Source of the DNA: Gemmatimonadota bacterium
GTDB lineage: Bacteria; Gemmatimonadota; Gemmatimonadetes; Gemmatimonadales; Gemmatimonadaceae
Length of the DNA stretch: 64,000 bases
NCBI GenBank assembly: GCA_028287305.1
Contig: JAQBPX010000002.1
Span: 62,001-126,000 of the forward strand
Direction of reading: 5' to 3'
Within the stretch, counting starts at the first letter, position 1, and each line of letters begins with the position of its first letter. Made by a program: the position numbers and the translations under genes. This document shows, piece after piece, positions 34,342 to 45,078 of the stretch. The notes under the pieces are model-generated. The model saw only the letters and a list, made by a program, of their open reading frames with translations. It had not been told where the DNA came from and ran no database searches.

Positions 34342-36024
34342 ATGACCCGATCCGTCAACCGGCCCCTGGCCGCCCTGGGAGCGTTGATGCTCCTGCCGGC
34401 GCTGGGGGTTGCACAGATGAGCCAGCCGGCTCCGCTTCCCCTCAAGTACACGGGCAAGCCGACCACGCCCGCGATCTCGGCGGCCGACGCCATGACGCGC
34501 CTCTACATCTTCGCCGACGACTCCATGATGGGCCGCGCGACAGGCACCATCTACCAGGTCAAGGGCACCGACTACATCGCCGCCGAGGCGAAGCGCATGG
34601 GCCTGGTGCCCGCCGGCGAGAACGGTGGCTGGTTCCAGAACATCGGCATGTTCGACCGGAAGATCTCGCCCCTCTCCAAGGTCACCGCGGGCGGGCACGA
34701 CTTCATGGCCGGCACCGACCTGCTCTTCCGCGATGACGGCCCGATGCAGCGCACGTACGCCGGCGCGCAGGCTGTCTTCGGCGGCGTCTTCACCCCCGAC
34801 GGCTCGCAGCTCATCGCCCCCGCCGACGTCGCCGGCAAGGTGGTCGTGATCACGGTGCCGAACGGCTGGCAGGCGAACCGCGGTGGGCTCATCCAGCGCT
34901 ACTTCACTGCGGCCGCCATCGTCATCGCGAGCTACGATGCAATGCCCGCCGATGTCCGCACGCAGCTCAGCGAGCCGACCTCCTACCAGAAGGGAGGCGA
35001 CGACGGCCCGGCCCTCCCGGCATTCTTCTATGCGTCGAAGACTGCGGCGCAGGCGATCATGGGCGCGTCGCTCGACGGAATGGCCAGGGGCACGGCCGGC
35101 ACCACGCTCGGCGGCTCCTTCTCCTACGACGAGACGCAGTCCCTCGGCCGCAACGTGGTCGCGATGATCCCGGGGTCCGACCCGAAGTTGAAGAACGAGT
35201 ACGTGGCGTTCGGCGCGCACAACGACCACATCGGCTTCACCAACCAGCCGGTGGACCACGATTCACTGCGCGCCTACAACACGGTCGTGCGCCCCGGTGG
35301 TGCCGAGGACCCGGATCGCAAGGCGACGGACGCCGAGTGGATTCGCATTCACGCGATGATCGACAGCCTGCGGAAGATCCATCCGCCGCGGCTGGACTCG
35401 ATCAACAACGGCGCCGATGATGACGGCTCGGGCACGGTGGGCCTGCTGGAGATCGCCGAGAATTTCGCGGCGGCCAAGGTGAAGCCGAAGCGCTCGCTGC
35501 TCTTCGTCTGGCACGCTGGCGAGGAGCTTGGAATGCTGGGCTCCGGCTGGTACACGGACCATCCGACCGTTCCGCGCGATTCGATCGTGGCGCAGCTCAA
35601 CATCGACATGATCGGCCGCGGCAGTCCCGACGACCTGAAGGGTGGCAAGCCCGGCTACCTGCAGCTGATCGGGTCGAAGCGCCTCTCCACGGAGCTCGGC
35701 ACCATCGTGGAGCAGGTCGGCAGCAGCGCCGTGCCGGCGTTCAGCTTCGACTATCAGTACGACACCAACGGCAACCCGAACCAGTACTACTGCCGCAGCG
35801 ATCACTACGAGTATGCGCGCTACGGCATCCCGATCACCTTCGTCTCGACCGGCGGCCATCGCGACTACCACCAGGTGACGGACGAGCCGCAGTACATCGA
35901 CTATGCGCAGCTGGCGCGCACCGCGCAGCTCGTGCACGACGTCGGCCTCAGGGTCGCCAACCTGGACCATCGCGTGGTGGTGGACCATCCGAAGCCCGAT
36001 CCGAAGGCGCCCTGTCGCCAGTAG
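34342..36024 (+). CDS. Secreted M28-family zinc aminopeptidase-like protein
   Basis: 560 aa. ATG at 34342 with GGAG 6 nt upstream; the signal peptide ends LGVAQ. A PA-domain-like insertion lies in the first half (APADVAGKVVVITVPN). The M28 core has co-catalytic zinc ligands: H in GAHNDHIG, D in NNGADDDGSGTVGLLE, E in WHAGEELGMLGS, D in NIDMIGRG, and H in STGGHRDYHQVTDE. The family removes N-terminal residues from peptides. Unusually, a 50-residue loop separates the first two ligand motifs. A hairpin terminator follows the gene at 36065-36093. Confidence 0.92.
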   Translation: MTRSVNRPLAALGALMLLPALGVAQMSQPAPLPLKYTGKPTTPAISAADAMTRLYIFADDSMMGRATGTIYQVKGTDYIAAEAKRMGLVPAGENGGWFQNIGMFDRKISPLSKVTAGGHDFMAGTDLLFRDDGPMQRTYAGAQAVFGGVFTPDGSQLIAPADVAGKVVVITVPNGWQANRGGLIQRYFTAAAIVIASYDAMPADVRTQLSEPTSYQKGGDDGPALPAFFYASKTAAQAIMGASLDGMARGTAGTTLGGSFSYDETQSLGRNVVAMIPGSDPKLKNEYVAFGAHNDHIGFTNQPVDHDSLRAYNTVVRPGGAEDPDRKATDAEWIRIHAMIDSLRKIHPPRLDSINNGADDDGSGTVGLLEIAENFAAAKVKPKRSLLFVWHAGEELGMLGSGWYTDHPTVPRDSIVAQLNIDMIGRGSPDDLKGGKPGYLQLIGSKRLSTELGTIVEQVGSSAVPAFSFDYQYDTNGNPNQYYCRSDHYEYARYGIPITFVSTGGHRDYHQVTDEPQYIDYAQLARTAQLVHDVGLRVANLDHRVVVDHPKPDPKAPCRQ

Positions 36025-36064
36025 TGATCCCGCAGGGCAGTGATGCAGGAACTACGAGTAGCGC

Positions 36065-36093
36065 GGGCAGGTGGCGAGGGTCGCCACCTGCCC
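36065..36093 (+). terminator. Terminator hairpin of the M28 gene, leading straight into a promoter
   Basis: A perfect 12-bp stem (36065-36076 with 36082-36093) with a 5-nt loop is followed by GTAGCTTTTCCC. The TTTT at 36099-36102 would be the U-tract. The -10 element TAGCTT of the next gene starts 2 nt after the stem. Confidence 0.65.
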
Positions 36094-36094
36094 G

Positions 36095-36100
36095 TAGCTT
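36095..36100 (+). promoter_or_regulatory. TANNNT -10 element, leaderless start at 36108
   Basis: TAGCTT is followed by exactly 7 nt and then ATG, the typical geometry of leaderless transcripts in high-GC bacteria. The upstream terminator stem leaves no room for a Shine-Dalgarno sequence. Confidence 0.5.
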
Positions 36101-36107
36101 TTCCCGC

Positions 36108-36604
36108 ATGTCACGACTCCGGCTCCTGGTTCCCCTGGTTGCGTCCCTCGGCTGCGCGAAGGCGGCGAAGATGATGCCGGGAGCCGAGAAGCGGGAAGTC
36201 GCGGCGGCGGCGAAGGAGACGGCCGAAGCGCTGCCGACTGGCTTCGCGCGCTCCACCTCCGATGCGAAGCTCTCGCGCACGCTCGAGCTCCGCGACGGCA
36301 TGACGCGCGCGAACGCATGGCGCTCGATCAACGACCTGCTCGGCCAGCGCTTCATCGTGGACGTCGTGGACCAGAAGGCGGGCTTCGTGATGACCACGTG
36401 GCAGGCGAGCTGGCTACGGGATGGCGTGCCGGACCTCCGCTATCGCACGCGTCTCGTGGTGCGATTCCAGGGCGACGACGGTCGCCAGCTGCAGGTGCGT
36501 TGCGAGGCGCAGTACCAGCGCGGCGATGAATGGGACGTCGGCACCGACAGCACGCTGCTCGACTCGGTCGCGGCGGACCTCCGGGCGCGGGTCGGCAAGA
36601 AAGC

Positions 36605-36608
<4 letters not shown>
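36108..36608 (+). CDS. Small lipoprotein, unknown function
   Basis: 166 aa. The signal peptide has lipobox ASLGC. The mature protein is mixed alpha/beta: a helix-rich start (EKREVAAAAKETAEALP), then a beta-rich domain with FIVDVVDQKAGFVMTTWQASW and RTRLVVRFQGDDGRQLQVRCEAQY, resembling a small lipocalin-like or outer-membrane assembly lipoprotein fold; no family is confidently recognised. Its stop codon overlaps the stop of the convergent kinase gene (shared CTAG, 36605-36608). Confidence 0.7.
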
Positions 36609-38557
<1,949 letters not shown>

Positions 38558-38625
38558 CTATAGAGGACCTGCCCGTAGAGTATCGCCGCGAAGGGGGCGG
38601 CGAAAGATCCCCGCCGCCCAAATCG

Positions 38626-39156
38626 CTACTGCCAGCCCTTCCGGGACCTCAACCCTGTGACGTGCGCCACATGATGGCGGCCGTGCCACGCGTAGAGCTC
38701 GAGGATGAAGTCCAGCGCGATGTCGCCGCGCTCCGAGTGGCGCATGGTCCGCTGGAACTGCTCCGGCGACATCGCCCGGAAGGTGGCGACCCAGCGCGCG
38801 TGCAGCGCGTCGAGCAGGGCGAGCGACTCCGTTACGAGCGGGCCCCGCCCATCGGGGAGCCTGGCCCACTCGTCCTCGTCGTACGCCTTGATGTCGGGGT
38901 TGTCCTCCACGAGCGCGGACTTCGTGCGGAGGTAGGCATGCATGTGGCTGTCCGCCACGTGATGTACCACCTGGCGCACCGTCCAGCCGTCGGGACGGTA
39001 CGGCGTGTCGAGCTGCTCGTCCGTGAGCCCCTGCACGGCGGCGCGAAGGGCAGCTGGTGCAGCGGCCACCCGCTCCATCGCCGTCGCCCGGCTGTATCCG
39101 TCGTACGAGGACGGAGGGGCGAACTTACCCACCGGGAAGCGAAGGTCGTCGGTCAT
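38626..39156 (-). CDS. DinB/YfiT-family putative metal-dependent transferase
   Basis: 176 aa, a four-helix-bundle protein. The metal triad of the DinB/YfiT group is visible: the first His in VHHVADSHMH and the last pair in WHGRHHVAHV. The closest pattern is YfiT, the Bacillus bacillithiol-S-transferase-like protein (PDGWTVRQVVHHVADSH). Members transfer thiols or hydrolyse small electrophiles; the thiol cofactor in this organism is unknown. TAGATT lies about 42 nt upstream of the start as a possible -10. Confidence 0.88.
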   Translation of the reverse strand: MTDDLRFPVGKFAPPSSYDGYSRATAMERVAAAPAALRAAVQGLTDEQLDTPYRPDGWTVRQVVHHVADSHMHAYLRTKSALVEDNPDIKAYDEDEWARLPDGRGPLVTESLALLDALHARWVATFRAMSPEQFQRTMRHSERGDIALDFILELYAWHGRHHVAHVTGLRSRKGWQ

Positions 39157-39199
39157 GTGAGGAGGGGCTGGTGGGGAATGCCGCAGTGCTCGCGAAAAT

Positions 39200-42100
39200 C
39201 TAGACGGCCGCCGGGTAGAGCCGTAGGGTGCCGGGCGTGCGACGAAACCCTGCCCGCTCGAACGCCTCCCGATGTGGGCTCATAGTGGCCGGCATGTCGT
39301 CGATGCGCTCGATGTCCAGGGTGCGGCGGCTGCCGCCACGCGCGTACGCCGCGGCGAACGCCCGCGCGGCTTCGGTCACGTCATCCCCGGAGAGTCCCTC
39401 CCGCACGCGCACCCGCCGGCCACGCGACTCGCTCGACAGCATCACCTCGCCGGCGCGCAGCACCAGCGACGCGCCGCGACCGCGAGGCTGGTTCAGCGCG
39501 TCGCGCGCCACGCCCGGCAGCCGGGGAAGCGCATAGGGATTGGCGGGGTCGCTGGAGGCGATGGCGATCATCTCCGCGCGGGCATCGGGCTCGGCCCGCA
39601 GCAACTCGACCGCGTGCGGCAGGGCGAACTGCGCACCTCCCAGTCCCTCGACGAAGTATCCGCGACGCACTTCGCCTCGAAACTCGAGGCGCTTGAGCTC
39701 CCGATAGATCAGCCGCCATCCGACCGCCGGGCGCTCCATGCGCCACCAGTCTCGCGACACTACTCCGTAACGGTCAAGCCACTGACGTGCAATCTCCGTT
39801 GCCGCCGCCTCTTCCTCCATCGGCTGCGCGCGAATCAGCGACCACCGACCCGGCCACGATCGCTCTCCCCCAGCCTGGTCAGGCCGCCTCCATTTCGGCA
39901 ACCGCCGCAGGTTCGCCCGGCGTTGCACGATCGGCCGGGGGGTGAACTCGGCCGGCAACCAGCGGGTCGGGTCCACCTCCTCCGCGCGCTTCGCCACCGC
40001 CGGACGCCAGCGCGCCACCAGGCGCATGGCGTCCACGGTGTCGTTCGTGGCGAGGCCCGCGGCGACCAGCTCGCGAATCGCATCACGAAGCCCCGGGGTG
40101 CCGAGCCCCGTGGCCTGCTGCAGCTCCGGAAAGAAGCTGGCGCCGCGCTGGTCGAGCGCGTCGCGCACGCTCGCGGCGCCCGCAGAGAGCGTGACGCTTC
40201 GCTCCGCGCTCCACGCTCGCTCGGTTCCGCGCTGCACGAAGCGAATCCCCTTCAGCGTATCGCTTCCATCCTCGCGGCGCCCGCCGTCCCCCAGCCACGC
40301 GAGCTCGCCCGAAACGCTGAGCATCGTGAGGTCGTCGAGCGACGCATTCTCCACGCGACTCGGCAGGAGCAGCCGCTCCCATTCGTCCGCCGACCTGGAG
40401 AGTCCGTAGAGCTGCCGCACGATCGCCGCCGCGCCGTCGGCGCCGCGCAGGCGCGCGTCCGGACTCACGTGCTGCCACGTGAGCAGGAACTGCGCGAAAC
40501 GCGGCAGCGCGACAGCCCGGATCTGCTTGCGCATTGCCGCCAGCTCGCGGCGGCGCGCCTGTTCCACCAGCCTCCGCGAGGCCCAGCGGCTCGCGCCCGC
40601 CACGCCGCCGAACAGTCCGCGAACGAGCCGCCCCTGCTTCTGCCAGTCCTTCAGTCGCTTCTCGAGCCAGCCCGCGTCCAGGTCGTAGCGCGCGCGCACC
40701 TCCTCGAGCGTGAAGGGCGACGCGAGCGCGATGTAGCGAATCAACAGCTCGCGTCGCGCGGCCTCCGGCGTGAGCACCGCGCTGCGCAGCGCACTCGGCA
40801 CCACCGCCGGCGCCTCGCCGAGCGCCGCGCCGAACACGGCGAGGTAGCGAGGCCAGCTCTCCACCAGGATCACTCGCTCATCGGGCCCCTGCGACGTGGG
40901 AATCGCGATGCGCGTCACGCGCCCAGCCGCCAGCAGGGCGGCGAGCGGATCCTCGGCGGGGCGCTCGCCCTCGGCCGCGATGCGCTCGCGAACCTCCAGC
41001 TCGGTGAGGTCGCCGGCGCGATCGAGCAGGATCGCCAGTTCGTCCGCGGTGCGCGCCTGCCGCTCGGGTGCCGTGCCGCGACGCCGCGCGAGCATCTCGT
41101 CGAGGGCGCCGATCGTTCCCTCGTCAGCGCCCTCCTCTCCCAGCAGCTCGTCGAGCATCGCGCGGTCGAGCGAGAGGATCGCCGCGCGCTGCTCCGCGCG
41201 GGGCGCATCGTCCGCGTACATCCAGTCCATCACGAACCCGAACTGCAGCGAGGCCGAGAAGGGCGACGCAACCTCGGTCGCCGCCACGCGCACCGAGATG
41301 CGCCCATCCGCCAGCGCTCCCAGCACCTCTCGCAGCGCAGTCATGTCGAACGCGTCCTGCAGCACGTCACGATACGTCTCGACCAGGATCGGGAAGCTCG
41401 GGAAGTCGCGCACCGTCTGCAGCAGGTCGAGCGCCTTGAGCCGCTGCAGCCAGAGCGGCATGCGTCGCCGCGGGTTGCCGCGCGGCAACAGCAGCGCGCG
41501 CGCGGCGTTCATCCGGAAGCGCGCGCCGAACAGCGACGACGACCCGACTTCGTCCAGCACCCGCGTCTCGGCTTCGGCGTAGCCGAGGTCGCGCAGGAAG
41601 TCGAGCGGGGGCGCGCCACCCAGGTCGGGAAGGCGCAGCAGGATCCCGTCATCGGTGGTGAGCACCTGGATCTCGTGCGGCGGGATCTCGCGCCCGTCGC
41701 GCGCGCCCCGCGCACCAGCCAGCCCCTCCACCAGCCGCTGGCGGAGCGCCATCCCCCACGGTGCGTTCACGCGCCCGCCGAAGGGAGTGTGCAGCACTAC
41801 GCGCACCGACCCCACCTCGTCGCGATAGTGCTCGATCAGCAGCACGCGATCGTCGGGCACCACTCCCGTGACCGCGCGCTGCTGCTGCACGTACTCGGTC
41901 ATGGAGGTGATCGTCTCCTCGTCGGCGCCATACCGGTCGGCCATGCCCCGCACCTGCTCGAGCGTGCGGACGTCGGCCAGCTCGCGCCGAAGTGCGCCCA
42001 CGCGCGGCGCGAGGTGCGAGGAGCGTGCGCCGTACTCGCCGTGCCAGAAGGGCATGCGTGCCGGCGCACCCGGCGCCGGCACCACGATCACGCGATCGTG

Positions 42101-43759
42101 CTCGATCGCCTGCACGCGCCACGTGGAGGAGCCGAGCTGGAACGCATCGCCGATGCGCGTCTCGTGCACGAACTCCTCGTCCAGTTCGCCCAGCCGCGTG
42201 CGATCGGGAAGGTTCACCGTGTAGAGGCCGCGGTCGGGAATCGTCCCCGCGTTCACCGTGGCCACGATACGCGCCGAGCGAGACGGGGCGAGCCGGTCGG
42301 TTGCCCGGTCCCACACCATGCGCGCATCGAGCTCGCTCGCGACGTCGCTCGGATACTTGCCCGACAGCATCTCGAGCACCTCGTCGAACGCAGTGCGCGA
42401 CAGCCGGTGGTACGGGTACGCGCGGCGCACGAGCGCGAACAGCCCGGCGCTCGTCCAGTCGTCATCCACCGCGACCGCGGCCACGAGCACCTGCGCCACC
42501 ACGTCCAGCGCGTTCTGTACCACGCGCGTGGGCTCGACGTCGCCCTCCTTCATCGCCGCGACGATCGCCAGCGTCTCCATCGCGTCGTCGCGAAAGGTGG
42601 GCACGAACACGCCGCGACTCACCGCGGTGATGGTGTGTCCGGCGCGACCGACCCGCTGCAGCCCTGCCGCTACGCGCTTCGGCGACTGCAGCTGCAGCAC
42701 CAGGTCCACGGAGCCCACGTCGATCCCGAGCTCGAGTGCGGAGGTGCTCACCAGCGCGCGCAGCTCCCCGGCCTTGAGCTGCCTCTCGAGGATCATGCGC
42801 CGCTCGCGCGACAGCGACCCGTGGTACGGGAGCGCGAGCTCCTCTCCCGCGAGTGCGTTCACCCGCGCCGCCATCCGCTCCGCCTGCGCGCGGTTGTTCA
42901 CGAACACGATCGTCGTGTTCGCCTCCCGGATCTTCGCGAGCACCAGCGGCGCCACGTGCGGCCACACCGTTCCGCCGCCCACATGCCCCAGGTCCGGCAC
43001 CGGCGAGCGCACGGTCACTTCCGTCTTCTTCACCAGCCCGCAGTCCACGATGCTCACCGCGCGCGGCGTCTCGTCGTCGTGCTGCCCGCCGAGGAATCGC
43101 GCGATCTCCTCCAGTGGCCGCTGCGTGGCCGAGAGCCCGATGCGCTGCGGCGCATGCTCGCATCGCGCGTCGAGCCGCTCGAGGGTGAGCGCGAGGTGTG
43201 CACCGCGCTTCGAACCGGCGAGCGCATGGATCTCGTCCACGATCACCGCGCGCACCATGCTGAACATCCCGCGCCCCTTGAGCGACGTGAGCATCAGGTG
43301 CAGCGACTCGGGCGTGGTGATCAGGATGTGCGGCGACTTGCGCAGCATGCGCGCGCGCGCCGAGGGCGGCGTGTCGCCCGTGCGCACGGCGACCCGCATC
43401 TCCGGGAACTTCTCGCCCGCCGCCTCGAACCGCGCGGCGAGTTGCGCCAGCGGGCCCTCGAGGTTGCGCTGGATGTCGTTGTTCAGCGCCTTGAGCGGCG
43501 ACACGTAGAGGATGTGCACCGCATTCGCGAGCGGCGAGCCCAGCCCTTCCACCAGCAGCGCGTTCAGCTCCCAGAGGAACGCCGTGAGCGTCTTGCCCGT
43601 GCCGGTCGGCGCGAGGATGAGCGTGTGCGCGCCGCTCGCGATCGTCGGCCAGCCCAGGCGCTGCGGCTCGCTCGGCTTGCCGAGCGTGTCCGCAAACCAT
43701 CGCCGCACGATGGGATGAAAGGGCTTCAGGGCAGGATGCGGGCGCGGAGCGGTCACCAT
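39200..43759 (-). CDS. lhr: Large ATP-dependent helicase Lhr
   Basis: 1519 aa, close to the 1538 aa of E. coli Lhr, so full length with the core plus the large C-terminal domain. Superfamily 2 motifs are in order: Q-like EPQRLGWP, motif I APTGTGKT, Ia VSPLKALNND, motif II DEIH, motif III SATQRP, motif V STSALELGIDVGSVDLV and motif VI QRVGRAGH. A winged-helix and Lhr-specific domain follow. Lhr unwinds DNA and RNA-DNA hybrids with 3'-5' polarity and is linked to repair. Start codons of Lhr and the divergent Old Yellow Enzyme gene are only 16 bp apart. The second codon is GTG and could be the real leaderless start. Confidence 0.96.
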   Translation of the reverse strand: MVTAPRPHPALKPFHPIVRRWFADTLGKPSEPQRLGWPTIASGAHTLILAPTGTGKTLTAFLWELNALLVEGLGSPLANAVHILYVSPLKALNNDIQRNLEGPLAQLAARFEAAGEKFPEMRVAVRTGDTPPSARARMLRKSPHILITTPESLHLMLTSLKGRGMFSMVRAVIVDEIHALAGSKRGAHLALTLERLDARCEHAPQRIGLSATQRPLEEIARFLGGQHDDETPRAVSIVDCGLVKKTEVTVRSPVPDLGHVGGGTVWPHVAPLVLAKIREANTTIVFVNNRAQAERMAARVNALAGEELALPYHGSLSRERRMILERQLKAGELRALVSTSALELGIDVGSVDLVLQLQSPKRVAAGLQRVGRAGHTITAVSRGVFVPTFRDDAMETLAIVAAMKEGDVEPTRVVQNALDVVAQVLVAAVAVDDDWTSAGLFALVRRAYPYHRLSRTAFDEVLEMLSGKYPSDVASELDARMVWDRATDRLAPSRSARIVATVNAGTIPDRGLYTVNLPDRTRLGELDEEFVHETRIGDAFQLGSSTWRVQAIEHDRVIVVPAPGAPARMPFWHGEYGARSSHLAPRVGALRRELADVRTLEQVRGMADRYGADEETITSMTEYVQQQRAVTGVVPDDRVLLIEHYRDEVGSVRVVLHTPFGGRVNAPWGMALRQRLVEGLAGARGARDGREIPPHEIQVLTTDDGILLRLPDLGGAPPLDFLRDLGYAEAETRVLDEVGSSSLFGARFRMNAARALLLPRGNPRRRMPLWLQRLKALDLLQTVRDFPSFPILVETYRDVLQDAFDMTALREVLGALADGRISVRVAATEVASPFSASLQFGFVMDWMYADDAPRAEQRAAILSLDRAMLDELLGEEGADEGTIGALDEMLARRRGTAPERQARTADELAILLDRAGDLTELEVRERIAAEGERPAEDPLAALLAAGRVTRIAIPTSQGPDERVILVESWPRYLAVFGAALGEAPAVVPSALRSAVLTPEAARRELLIRYIALASPFTLEEVRARYDLDAGWLEKRLKDWQKQGRLVRGLFGGVAGASRWASRRLVEQARRRELAAMRKQIRAVALPRFAQFLLTWQHVSPDARLRGADGAAAIVRQLYGLSRSADEWERLLLPSRVENASLDDLTMLSVSGELAWLGDGGRREDGSDTLKGIRFVQRGTERAWSAERSVTLSAGAASVRDALDQRGASFFPELQQATGLGTPGLRDAIRELVAAGLATNDTVDAMRLVARWRPAVAKRAEEVDPTRWLPAEFTPRPIVQRRANLRRLPKWRRPDQAGGERSWPGRWSLIRAQPMEEEAAATEIARQWLDRYGVVSRDWWRMERPAVGWRLIYRELKRLEFRGEVRRGYFVEGLGGAQFALPHAVELLRAEPDARAEMIAIASSDPANPYALPRLPGVARDALNQPRGRGASLVLRAGEVMLSSESRGRRVRVREGLSGDDVTEAARAFAAAYARGGSRRTLDIERIDDMPATMSPHREAFERAGFRRTPGTLRLYPAAV

Positions 43760-43775
43760 TGCATACTATTCGGCC
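43760..43775. promoter_or_regulatory. 16-bp divergent promoter core between lhr and an OYE gene
   Basis: TACTAT (43764-43769) is a TANNNT -10 lying 6 nt before the plus-strand ATG. Offset by one base, the opposite strand reads TAGTAT (43768-43763), also TANNNT: 3 nt before the lhr ATG, or 6 nt before its second codon GTG. No room exists for a Shine-Dalgarno sequence on either side. Confidence 0.45.
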
Positions 43776-44840
43776 ATGTCACTCTTCGCACCCCTCGAGC
43801 TGCGCGGCGTCACGCTGCGCAACCGGATCGTCGTGTCGCCCATGTGCCAGTACTCCAGCAACGATGGCTTCGCCGACGACTGGCACCTGGTGCACCTCGG
43901 ACAGTTCGCCACGGGCGGGGCATCGCTCGTGCTCACCGAGGCGATCGCCGTCACCGAGGACGGGCGCATCAGTCCGCAGGACCTCGGCATCTGGAAGGAT
44001 GAGCACGTCGAGATGCTGGCGCGCATCACGCGCTTCGTCTCTGCGCAGGGAGCGGCGATGGGCGTGCAGCTCGCACACGCCGGCCGCAAGGCGAGCACCC
44101 GCCGGCCGTGGGAAGGGCGCGGCGCGGTGACGGTCGAGCAGGGTGGATGGACGCCCATCTACGCGCCCAGCGCAATCCCCTTTGCCGACGACTGGCAGGT
44201 GCCGCAGGAGCTCGACGAGCAGGGCATCGCCCAGCTGCAGCGCTCGTTCGCGCGCGCAGCCGAGCGTGCGCTCGAGGCCGGCATGACCGTGATCGAGCTG
44301 CATGCCGCGCACGGCTACCTGCTGCACGAGTTCCTCTCGCCGCTATCCAACGTGCGCACCGACCGGTACGGTGGCGACTTCGCGGGACGCACGCGCATGC
44401 TGCTCGGGACGGTGGACGCCGTGCGCGCGGTGTGGCCGGAACGGAATGCGCTGTTCGTGCGCGTCTCCGCCACCGACTGGACGGAGGGCGGATGGACCCC
44501 GGACGAAACCGTGGAGCTCGCGAAGCTGCTCGGCGCTCACGGCGTGGACCTCGTGGACTGCTCCTCGGGCGGCAACGTGGCTCGCGCGCAGATCCCGCTG
44601 GGGCCCGGCTATCAGGTGCCCTTTGCTGCGCGCGTGAAGCGCGAGGGCGGCATGCGCTCAGGTGCGGTGGGGATGATCACCGAGCCGGCGCAAGCCGATG
44701 CGATCATCCGCAATGGCGAGGCAGACGTGGTGTTCCTCGCGCGCGAGCTGCTGCGAGATCCGCACTTTGCCCTGCGCGCCGCCAGGGAACTCGGCGTCGA
44801 GGGGCCCTGGCCGGTGCAGTATGAGCGGGCCAAAACGTAG
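43776..44840 (+). CDS. Old Yellow Enzyme family NADH:flavin oxidoreductase (YqjM-like)
   Basis: 354 aa, a single TIM barrel with FMN. Thermophilic-like/YqjM class features are present: SPMCQYS with the flavin-tuning Cys, QLAHAGRKAS, ELHAAHGYLLHEFLSPLSN with the substrate-binding His pair, and NRTDRYGG-like NVRTDRYGG. It reduces activated C=C bonds with NAD(P)H. The [4Fe-4S] and second nucleotide domain of the long form are absent. Probably leaderless (see the 16-bp spacer). Confidence 0.95.
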   Translation: MSLFAPLELRGVTLRNRIVVSPMCQYSSNDGFADDWHLVHLGQFATGGASLVLTEAIAVTEDGRISPQDLGIWKDEHVEMLARITRFVSAQGAAMGVQLAHAGRKASTRRPWEGRGAVTVEQGGWTPIYAPSAIPFADDWQVPQELDEQGIAQLQRSFARAAERALEAGMTVIELHAAHGYLLHEFLSPLSNVRTDRYGGDFAGRTRMLLGTVDAVRAVWPERNALFVRVSATDWTEGGWTPDETVELAKLLGAHGVDLVDCSSGGNVARAQIPLGPGYQVPFAARVKREGGMRSGAVGMITEPAQADAIIRNGEADVVFLARELLRDPHFALRAARELGVEGPWPVQYERAKT

Positions 44841-44845
44841 GCTCG

Positions 44846-45055
44846 CGTAACTACGGGGCCTGGGGCGTGTGGCTGGGGCTCGGGCGAATGGGCATGTGTA
44901 ACGACGGCGTGGGGCTGAGGGCGTGAACAACTGGGCTTGGGTGTCCGTCTCGAGCCCAATCAGTTCACGCCCGTAGCCCCACGCCGTCGTTACTCACGCC
45001 CGAGGACACTCGCCCCAGCCACAAGCCTCACGCCACGCTGTTACTCAAGCCCCGC
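44846..45055. repeat. Large imperfect palindrome between convergent genes
   Basis: Two arms of about 95-100 nt meet near 44945-44950. The best segments are a perfect 19-bp pair (44898-44916 with 44975-44993) and a perfect 10-bp pair (44919-44928 with 44963-44972); homology continues to the ends with small indels. Each arm itself contains two related units (GTAAC-N-ACGG, then GTGGGGC). The left arm is G-rich, with four G3-4 runs at 44855-44884 that fit a G-quadruplex. The region 44841-45078 has no gene. Confidence 0.7.
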
Positions 45056-45078
45056 TGTTTTCGGCGCGCGGTCGCCAG

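Noticed and set aside
39272-44002. 1576-codon open frame antisense to lhr, and similar long antisense frames elsewhere
   Set aside because: In very GC-rich DNA the frames opposite real genes stay open by codon bias. The translations are rich in Arg, His, Ala and Gly with no domain, while the opposite strand encodes a complete Lhr.
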